A stretch of DNA of 7,933 nt from Prevotellaceae bacterium (GTDB lineage Bacteria > Bacteroidota > Bacteroidia > Bacteroidales > UBA932): assembly GCA_031279735.1 (NCBI GenBank), contig JAITHX010000170.1, forward strand, positions 1 through 7,933, read 5' to 3'. Shown here piece after piece: positions 1 to 4,953 of the stretch. Every line of letters begins with the position of its first letter. Position 1 is the first letter of the stretch. Both the position numbers and the translations under genes were made by a program. The notes beneath the pieces are model-generated. The model was given only the letters and a program-made list of their open reading frames with translations. It was not told where the DNA came from and did no database searches.

Positions 1-8
1 CAAAAGAC

Positions 9-48
9 GCGAAGCCTTTGCGCCCTCTGCGAAGCCTTTGCGCCCTTT
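9..48. repeat. 20-bp tandem repeat, two copies
   Basis: Two adjacent 20-bp units (9-28 and 29-48), each reading GCGAAGCCTTTGCGCCCTnT, differ at one base. A third GCGG start follows at once, leading into the hairpin at 61-75. No ORF uses the stretch convincingly. It lies downstream of the S41 peptidase gene and looks like intergenic repeat DNA. Confidence 0.8.
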
Positions 49-53
49 GCGGT

Positions 54-75
54 AAAAAAACACCGCTATGCGGTG
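54..75 (-). terminator. Hairpin plus T7 run, second terminator-like structure after the S41 gene
   Basis: Read on the minus strand, CACCGC-ATA-GCGGTG forms a 6-bp GC-rich stem with a 3-base loop (61-75) followed directly by seven T (54-60). This fits a short intrinsic terminator for transcription leaving the S41 gene. It is the second such structure after that gene. The same CACCGCnnnGCGGTG stem recurs at 123-137 and 7719-7733 with different loops, so it may also be a dispersed repeat that happens to terminate. Confidence 0.5.
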
Positions 76-117
76 AAAAAACCGTCAATTTATCTCGTAA
101 CACTTACTTTGCGTTAC

Positions 118-137
118 AAAAACACCGCAACGCGGTG
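118..137 (-). terminator. Hairpin plus T5 run, first terminator-like structure after the S41 gene
   Basis: On the minus strand CACCGC-GTT-GCGGTG (123-137) is followed by TTTTT (118-122), starting about 45 bases after the peptidase stop codon at 181-183. The stem is short but GC-rich, so it is a plausible weak intrinsic terminator, backed up by the T7 hairpin further down. The hairpin is the distal end of the 57-bp repeat copy at 123-179. Confidence 0.5.
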
Positions 138-179
138 AAGAAACACGTAAACTTTCTCCGCACAATTCCCTGTAGAACC
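123..179. repeat. 57-bp dispersed repeat with CACCGC/GCGGTG hairpin, copy 1
   Basis: This 57-bp segment matches 7719-7775 in the same orientation with 7 differences and no gaps (50 of 57 identical). Two differences fall in the hairpin loop and none in the stem. It runs from the CACCGC/GCGGTG hairpin to GTAGAACC and ends one base from the stop codon of the S41 gene, so it may travel as a terminator-containing 3' module. No transposase or target-site duplication is visible. Confidence 0.8.
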
Positions 180-180
180 T

Positions 181-1581
181 TTATTTTCCGGCGGCGCGGG
201 GATGCGACTTCTTTTGAATCAATTCGATGGTGAAGTTCATGGCGCTGGCTGCCGGCACTTCGTAATCGGGAATGGTTCCGTGGATATTGTCGTCTGTTGC
301 TCCGTAGTGATAAAACTTCTTGTGGGAAACGGTGTAGGAAAATTTCGAATACGGAAGTTTCTGTATGATGATGTCTCCGAAGCAAACGGCTAAGCCTCCT
401 GATTCTTCGCCCGCTATTTCGCCCATTCCGAAGTGTTTGAATGTCCATGTGAAACTGGCGGCGGAAGAAAACGTGTAGTGGCTTTGCAGGACGTAAACGT
501 TTCCGTCGAATCGCAGGTCGTTGTTTCGCAGTTTGATGAGTTCGCCGCTTTGCATGGTGACTATTCCGAGCGCGCAGGTATCGTCCGTTTTGTACATGGA
601 TTTGTAGAACTCTTTTTTCTGTTTGCTTGTTTTGATTGTCGTTTCTCCGAATTGTTTGAACGGGACTTTCGAGATGTATTGAAACAGTTCGTCGCCGAGT
701 TCCGAGTTGCCGCCGCCATTGTTTCTGAGGTCGATTATCAGATTTTTCAGGTTCAGTTTTTTTATGCGGGTAAAGGTGGAATCGAGAAATTTCGCGAATC
801 TGTCCAATTGCACGAATTGACGGAAATCGATGATTGCAATGTTGTTTGTCGAGTCGATCGTTGCGGAGTAGGGTTCGGTTTCGGCGCCGGCGTTTGTTTG
901 CGACTGTCTTTCGTATCTTTCGGGATAGGTGATGCCCCGAATCCGTTTGTGAAAGACGGTTTCGTTGAAACGGTACTCTATATCGAACTCGCGCGATTCA
1001 TACAGGGCGTGAAGCAGCGGGGTGAACAGATATTTCAGTCTGTCAATTTTGTAGAACGTTTTCTCTCCGCTTACCTGCTCCGTCATCTTTCCTACGACGG
1101 TCTTGATGTTAATCCCGTTAATACTCAGTATTTCCGAGTTTAGGGGGATGGCGTCGCCCGATTCGGTGTAATCGTCCGTCACCCTGACCGACGAATCGCT
1201 TGAACTCGCCTCCACCGGAAAGGGGAACAGCAGCACGCCGGGGTGTTTGAGTTCGGCGTAAGGGAACCGGATGTGCGTGTGTCCGTCGTTCAGTTTTACC
1301 GCCAAAGAATTTACGGCAACATAAAAATCAAGCATTCTCGTGTTGCCGTTCACTCCTGATTTTATCGCGGACAGTTCTTTCTCAAAATCTTTTCGGCTGC
1401 AATTCGCGAACATGTCGGGATGAATCTCCTCGATGCTTGCGAAAAGAATATTCACGTCGTTCAGAAGACTGTCGGGATTTAATCCTGCTGATCGGGCATT
1501 TATGCCGCCTGCGAAAAACATTGAAACAATCGCGATAACGACCCCGCCGTTCTTGATACTTTTTACCATTATTTTACTCAT
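181..1581 (-). CDS. Secreted S41-family (tricorn/CtpA-like) serine peptidase
   Basis: A 466-residue exported protein, probably cleaving peptides in the periplasm or outside the cell; the substrate is unknown. After a basic N-terminus comes a hydrophobic segment (about residues 13-28) ending near INA, a type I signal peptide. Residues 99-103 read DGHTH, the motif carrying the catalytic His of tricorn-like S41 enzymes. Residues 149-158 (SEILSINGIN) resemble part of a PDZ domain. DLRNNGGG at 284-291 is the S41 core strand, FSSAAS puts the nucleophile near Ser373, and GEESGG at 391-396 supplies the late acidic motif. The frame is open to an ATG at 1647, adding 22 residues, but a TAACTTTG promoter box (1608-1615) lies inside that extension and a direct repeat overlaps its start. 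ATG 1581 puts the signal peptide at the N-terminus; ATG 1569 is also possible. The gene is monocistronic, with two terminator-like hairpins downstream. Confidence 0.9.
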   Translation of the reverse strand: MSKIMVKSIKNGGVVIAIVSMFFAGGINARSAGLNPDSLLNDVNILFASIEEIHPDMFANCSRKDFEKELSAIKSGVNGNTRMLDFYVAVNSLAVKLNDGHTHIRFPYAELKHPGVLLFPFPVEASSSDSSVRVTDDYTESGDAIPLNSEILSINGINIKTVVGKMTEQVSGEKTFYKIDRLKYLFTPLLHALYESREFDIEYRFNETVFHKRIRGITYPERYERQSQTNAGAETEPYSATIDSTNNIAIIDFRQFVQLDRFAKFLDSTFTRIKKLNLKNLIIDLRNNGGGNSELGDELFQYISKVPFKQFGETTIKTSKQKKEFYKSMYKTDDTCALGIVTMQSGELIKLRNNDLRFDGNVYVLQSHYTFSSAASFTWTFKHFGMGEIAGEESGGLAVCFGDIIIQKLPYSKFSYTVSHKKFYHYGATDDNIHGTIPDYEVPAASAMNFTIELIQKKSHPRAAGK

Positions 1582-1607
1582 TACTTTTCCGTTTAAATTA
1601 ATTCCCG

Positions 1608-1615
1608 CAAAGTTA
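1608..1615 (-). promoter_or_regulatory. Bacteroidota -7 box (TAACTTTG) for the S41 gene
   Basis: The minus strand reads TAACTTTG, an exact match to the TAnnTTTG -7 element of the Bacteroidota primary sigma factor. It lies 26 bases upstream of the ATG at 1581, giving a leader of about 20 bases. No TTTG -33 element occurs at 19-21 bases spacing; that region is plain AT-rich, so the promoter would be half-canonical. It supports the downstream start of the peptidase. Confidence 0.5.
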
Positions 1616-1639
1616 GAAAATAAATTATGAATTATAATT

Positions 1640-1668
1640 TTCGACATCCCTTATTTATTCGACATCCC
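1640..1668. repeat. TTCGACATCCCT direct repeat, two copies
   Basis: The 12-mer TTCGACATCCCT occurs at 1640-1651 and 1657-1668, separated by a short AT-rich run. Related CATCCCTTA strings occur at 2386-2393 (reverse), 2513-2523 and 7590-7598, each beside palindromic repeats, so this looks like an edge motif of the intergenic repeat family. Copy 1 covers the upstream alternative ATG of the S41 gene, another reason to distrust that start. Confidence 0.6.
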
Positions 1669-1759
1669 TGAAATGAAAAATGATGCTGTATAATATACTC
1701 CCATAGTTGCCGAGAATATCGTGCCGGCTGTCGTATTCTTCGTTTTCGCGTGATTTTTC

Positions 1760-2016
1760 AAAAAAAACATGAAAGAGATTTTTTTCATTTCGCAAGAGAC
1801 TGATTTCATCTCTTGCGAGAAGGTTTCCAAAAATACCTTTTTCGATTTCATCTCATGGGTGACGGATTTCATCACGCATGAGATTGTTTCAAAAAATACT
1901 TTTTTTGCTTTCATCTCATGAGAGACGGTTTTCATCTCTCATGAGGTTGTTTCAAAAAATACCTTTTTTGCTTTCAACTCATGAGAGACGGGATTTATCT
2001 CTTTCATGTTTTTTTT
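1760..2016. repeat. 63-bp hairpin array bracketed by a 20-bp inverted repeat
   Basis: Four units with a period of about 63 bp each hold an inverted repeat with a 9-base loop of the form CnGnnTTTnA. The stem pairs are 1790-1799/1809-1818, 1852-1862/1872-1882 (one mismatch), 1915-1925/1935-1945 (perfect 11 bp) and 1978-1988/1998-2008 (degenerate). Units are joined by a TTTCnAAAAATAC-type linker and a T-rich run. The array is bracketed by a perfect 20-bp inverted repeat, 1760-1779 and 1997-2016. Stem bases change in pairs between units. The minus strand is open through most of it (94 codons from 1935), giving a periodic Lys/Glu/Ser-rich peptide with EMKS-type motifs; I read this as a by-product of the 63-bp period rather than a gene. 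Confidence 0.8.
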
Positions 2017-2109
2017 ATGATTTTGACTGTTTTTTTCAGCGAACATCACTCCCGCTCTAAACCGAATTGAGAGAACTTGCGGCGTAACTCGCTACGAACC
2101 TGCCAATAG

Positions 2110-2256
2110 CCGTTTATCGAAACAATCGGTTTGTCATTAGTCGGGATAGCAATATTTGGACTAAACTTCTATCAGCTTTCTCTTGAAGCAGGGAAAATTC
2201 ATATCAATTCCCAAAAAATATCCGCTTTGTTGGAATGTGGAATATATGATTTCTAA
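2110..2256 (+). pseudogene. Possible remnant of a gene 3' end (48 open codons, no start)
   Basis: After a TAG at 2107-2109 the frame stays open for 48 codons to TAA at 2254-2256. The translation looks protein-like: a hydrophobic stretch (IGLSLVGIAIFGLNFYQ, about residues 5-21), then a polar segment (EAGKIHINSQKISALLECG). There is no ATG, and the last bases run into the left arm of the 50-bp inverted repeat. I do not recognise the family. It may be the decayed 3' end of a small membrane-protein gene or chance; the support is weak. Confidence 0.2.
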
Positions 2257-2379
2257 CACATCCGCATGTCAATTACGAATTACGAATTACGAATTACGTC
2301 CCGACTGCGGACATACAGCCGAAGCCGGTCGTAATTCGTAATTCGTAATTCGTAATTGACATGCGGATGTGTTAGAAAT
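2249..2379. repeat. Perfect 50-bp inverted repeat with 31-base spacer
   Basis: Bases 2249-2298 are the exact reverse complement of 2330-2379. Each arm is ATTTCTAACACATCC, then GCATGTC, then four AATTACG heptamers. The spacer (2299-2329) is GC-richer and holds no ORF. The product could extrude as a long cruciform or, if transcribed, fold as a stable hairpin. It resembles a small non-autonomous palindromic element, but I see no target-site duplication. Confidence 0.9.
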
Positions 2380-2518
2380 AACTTATAAGGGATGCAGTTC
2401 GGTTTTTTAGCACACAGATGACACAGATGACGCAGATGACGCAGATTTACGCGGATTTGAATCTGTGTCATCCGCGTCATCCGCGTCATCTGTGTGCTAA
2501 GTTATTTCTAACACATCC
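2371..2518. repeat. Nested inverted repeat with GATGACRCR tandem arms
   Basis: An outer 15-bp perfect stem (2371-2385 with 2498-2512) encloses an inner imperfect inverted repeat, 2407-2446 with 2461-2500, matching at 36 of 40 positions; all four differences are transitions. The inner arms are tandem GATGACRCR 9-mers. The outer stem shares the ATTTCTAACACATCC box (2504-2518, and inverted at 2365-2379) with the neighbouring 50-bp inverted repeat, so the two palindromes share one box and form a composite. Confidence 0.8.
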
Positions 2519-2546
2519 CTTAATGCACGATTTATACGCGATTTAA

Positions 2547-2566
2547 GGGCGCGATAAATCGCGCCC
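2547..2566. repeat. GC-rich 9-bp palindrome GGGCGCGAT-AA-ATCGCGCCC
   Basis: A perfect 9-bp inverted repeat with a 2-base centre, embedded in GCGATTTAAGGGCGCGATAA. The tight centre favours a palindromic DNA element over an RNA hairpin, and there is no T-run on either side. It sits between two larger repeat arrays in the gene-free stretch. Confidence 0.6.
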
Positions 2567-2574
2567 CTACATCT

Positions 2575-2821
2575 TTAAGAATTAAGAATTAAGAATTAAG
2601 AATTAAGAATTGCCATCCGGCTCTATCACTCCTAAATTCTCCCAATTTCCGAAGGCAATTCTTAATTCTTAATTCTTAATTCTTAATTTCCGCAGGGCAA
2701 TTCTTAATTCTTAATTCTTAATTCTTAATTTCCGCAGGGCAATTCTTAATTCTTAATTCTTAATTCTTAATTTCCGCAGGGCAATTCTTAATTTTTAATT
2801 TTTAATTCTTAATTAATAAAA
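2575..2821. repeat. AATTCTT heptamer repeats: 35-bp inverted repeat plus four 42-bp tandem units
   Basis: A left arm of five heptamers (2580-2614) is the perfect 35-bp reverse complement of 2654-2688, separated by a 39-base loop. The right arm is the first of four 42-bp tandem units (2654-2695, 2696-2737, 2738-2779, 2780-2821). Each is four AATTCTT heptamers plus a 14-base AATTTCCGCAGGGC linker; units 1-3 are nearly identical and the fourth is decayed. The period equals six heptamers. Frequent stops rule out coding. Confidence 0.85.
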
Positions 2822-2848
2822 AATGCCGGCTGTCGGTTGACAGTCGGC
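2815..2848 (-). terminator. Intrinsic terminator of the three-gene operon
   Basis: On the minus strand GCCGACTGTC-AACC-GACAGCCGGC forms a 10-bp stem (one G-T wobble) with a 4-base loop (2825-2848), followed by ATTTTTTATT (2815-2824). It starts 26 bases after the TGA stop of the Gfo/Idh/MocA gene. This is the clearest terminator in the window and marks the 3' end of the operon. Confidence 0.8.
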
Positions 2849-2880
2849 AATTTTCAATTTTCAATTTTCAATTTTCAATT
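2849..2880. repeat. AATTTTC heptamer tandem repeat
   Basis: Four copies of the 7-mer AATTTTC plus a final AATT lie between the terminator hairpin and the oxidoreductase gene and overlap its stop codon (2875-2877). This is the third AATT-led heptamer family here, after AATTACG and AATTCTT. Growth of the repeat could move the stop codon of the gene. Confidence 0.8.
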
Positions 2881-4230
2881 CGTAATTTCGTAACCCTTGC
2901 GGTATTTGCCACGGGCGAGAACATTAGCCTGTTCGTCGTTGAGGAACCTTTCGGTTGTCGGGTCGAAGAGCAGCTGTTTGTTTCCCGTGCGGTAGGCGAT
3001 GTTTCCGAGATGGACGAGAGTTGCGCTCTTGTGGCACTGTTCCGCTTCGCCGTTGGGAGTTTTGCGGGTGCGCAGCGACTGGATGAAGTCGATCTGGTGT
3101 TCCTTGTCGGGGAACACGCCGCCGTCTTCCGCCACAATCTGATTGTCCTTGCCAAGCACCTGCCATCCGCCGCCGTGACGTCCGAGATACATCAGTCCTT
3201 CGGTGCCGTAGATTTCGGTTCGGGTGGAGTTGTTGCGCCAGTTGGGGAACTTGGTCTTGTCCATGCGGATGTCGTTGGGGGTTTTGGTCATGTAGTTTGT
3301 GGCGTATGCGTTGTCGCACGAGAGGGTAAATTCGCCGAAGTCATAAACTATGGATTGGTATTCGGGAGTTTCGCGGGTGCCGCCGAAGACATGGTTTCCG
3401 CCCCAGCCGTAAACCGATTTGGGGTGGTCGGGGTCGCCGATAACCATGCGGGCGAGGTCCATGACGTGCGAAGCGTCGTCGGCGAGTCCGCCGCCGCTGT
3501 AGTCCCAGTAGCTGAGCCAGCCGCCGCGTCCGTTTTCATCGACTATCGAGGGACTGAACCCGCGCATCGGAGCCGGACCGAGCCATTTGTCCCAGTCGAG
3601 CCATGCGGGGACTGCGGTTTCGGGGGCTTCGCTCCATTTTCCGCCGCCGAGCATGTTGTAGCATTTCACGGTGACTATTTTTCCGAGTTTGCCGCTGCGG
3701 ATGTATTCGCGCGCGGAGAATCCGTAGGGGGCGCTGCGGTTTTGGAAGCCGACTTGGACGATGAGATTGTGTTTGCGCGTTGCTTCCACGAGTTTGCGTC
3801 ATTCCCAGATGTTGACGGTGGGATTCTTTTCGACATACACGTCCTTGCCCGCTTGGATGGCGCGGATGGAAGCCGGCGTGTGCCAGTGTTCGGGAGTGGC
3901 GACCCATACGGCGTCCACGTCCTTGTCGTTGAAAATCTCGTCCATGTTTTCGGTAGCGGCAGGCTTGTAGCCCAAGTCTTTTTCGACGCGATCGACGGCT
4001 TTCGCCAGTTTGGTCTTGTTGACGTCGCATACCGTTTTGATAACCACGTTGGGATTCAACGAGCAGCACCCGATGATGGTGCCCAGTCCGCGTCCGCCGC
4101 ACCCTACCAGCGCGAGGACGATGCGGTCGTTGGCGCCCGCGCAGGACGCGCTAAAGAGGCTTCCGCCGGTGCATATCGTAGCGCCCGCCGTAGCCAAAAC
4201 TCCTGTTTTGATGAATTTACGTCTGTTCAT
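2875..4230 (-). pseudogene. Tat-type Gfo/Idh/MocA oxidoreductase split by an in-frame TGA
   Basis: NAD(P)-dependent sugar or cyclitol dehydrogenase family, 451 codons counting the interruption, a normal length. The start MNRRKFIK is a twin-arginine motif, followed by a hydrophobic segment and a Cys at 30 (SASC, a weak lipobox), so export is likely. The Rossmann loop is GCGGRG (43-48), then PEHWHTP and VYVEK (Lys135, the family's catalytic Lys region). Codon 144 is TGA; translation then resumes in the same frame with RKLVEATRK and the whole C-terminal domain, including GGLADDASHVMD (His255). Nothing is missing and the frame does not shift, so one base change (GGA to TGA, Gly in relatives) explains it. 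The open halves are 3799-4230 and 2875-3789; the latter could only start at a GTG with no ribosome binding site. AAAGGA precedes the ATG, which lies 9 bases after the upstream stop, so the gene is last in the operon. It could still be functional if the base is an error or the TGA is read through. Confidence 0.87.
3799..3801 (-). other. In-frame TGA interrupting the Gfo/Idh/MocA gene
   Basis: Minus-strand reading is ...ATC TGG GAA TGA CGC AAA CTC GTG GAA... The family has a Gly between Glu and Arg here. The base after the stop is C, and UGA-C is known in E. coli as a leaky termination context. General recoding of TGA is unlikely because this gene also ends in TGA (2875-2877) just before its terminator; the other three main genes end in TAA and do not test the point. 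Confidence 0.9.
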
Positions 4231-4239
4231 AATCCTTTT

Positions 4240-4935
4240 TTAATTTATAGAATTGTCAATTACAGTCTGAACTGTGTTTCCGCTGTCCGCCAGCGCGGAC
4301 GGAGCTTCGTAGGGTCTCTGGATGTCGGGAACGAAAGGTTTCTGAATTTCGGAGAAAACGTGCAGAACCTCGAAGGCGGCGATGCCGACAATGGCAATGT
4401 AACCCTTGACGCTCGTGTCGATGATGTCGTTCAGGCGTCCTGCGGTGCTTTCCACATATTGAATGGCTTGGTCGTTTTCAAACAGCAGAGCCACCCATTG
4501 GGAATTTACGCAGGGCGTGTGGTCTATCTGACATAGGATAGTGGTGTTTTCGACCGACTTTGCGATATGCATGCGCGACACGCGCTCCTCAAAAACCATG
4601 CCTGTGATTCGGATGTGTTTTCCCAGCGTTTCGTCGAACCTTTCGATCCCGACTCCGTCGGCGACAACCTTAATGAAGTGTCCTTGCGGAGTTTTTAATT
4701 TCAATTTTTTTCCGTTGACGGGACAAATGTGAACAACATCGCCTTCAATACTGACGCTGCGCCATAGATACGCTTCATAGTTCCGAAACAAAGTATCGGC
4801 ATCCAGGGCGATTGTCTGTTGCGCTGCGTTTTTGCTTTTCATAAAGTCAGGAATCAGAGCGAAGGCTAACGTTGCCGCCATGCTGTGCTTGATGAAACTG
4901 CGTCTTGAGACGTTTTTTATTATTCTATTGTCCAT
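4240..4935 (-). CDS. Tat-exported OB-fold-like protein of unknown function
   Basis: 231 residues. SRRSFIK (10-16) is a clear twin-arginine motif, followed by a hydrophobic segment (about 18-30), so it is probably exported folded. Residues about 56-125 (LWRSVSIEGDVVHICPVNGKKL through KHIRITGMVFEERVS, in part) have the alternating strands and GxV...G pattern of small bacterial OB-fold domains that carry a Cys after the first strands (Cys71). A second part (135-195) opens with C-x3-H-x2-C (Cys135, His139, Cys142), a possible metal or cofactor site, followed by a hydrophobic strand (GYIAIVGIAAFEVLHV). The Pro-rich tail (200-213) is probably disordered. It starts 18 bases after the stop of the hydrolase fusion and ends 9 bases before the oxidoreductase start, so all three are co-transcribed. 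Two of the three proteins have Tat signals, which suggests a joint extracytoplasmic redox role. I do not recognise a named family; the OB-fold call is by pattern only. Confidence 0.8.
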   Translation of the reverse strand: MDNRIIKNVSRRSFIKHSMAATLAFALIPDFMKSKNAAQQTIALDADTLFRNYEAYLWRSVSIEGDVVHICPVNGKKLKLKTPQGHFIKVVADGVGIERFDETLGKHIRITGMVFEERVSRMHIAKSVENTTILCQIDHTPCVNSQWVALLFENDQAIQYVESTAGRLNDIIDTSVKGYIAIVGIAAFEVLHVFSEIQKPFVPDIQRPYEAPSALADSGNTVQTVIDNSIN

Positions 4936-4953
4936 GATATTTAGAAGTTTGTT

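Noticed and set aside
1651..1935. 94-codon minus-strand ORF with EMKS-type repeats
   Set aside because: It coincides with the 63-bp array (period divisible by three), has no clear ribosome binding site, and the paired stem changes alter its residues while keeping base pairing.
1790..2008. CRISPR array
   Set aside because: The repeats are near-continuous diverged units with internal hairpins, with no unique spacers between identical repeats and no cas genes nearby.
2875..4230. TGA recoded as Gly or Trp genome-wide
   Set aside because: The same gene ends with TGA just before a good terminator, and the family expects Gly once at 3799-3801; a single mutation or error is simpler.
3010..4536. 508-codon plus-strand ORF opposite the oxidoreductase and OB-fold genes
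   Set aside because: It is the antisense shadow of genes with clear family motifs on the minus strand; its own translation shows no domain.
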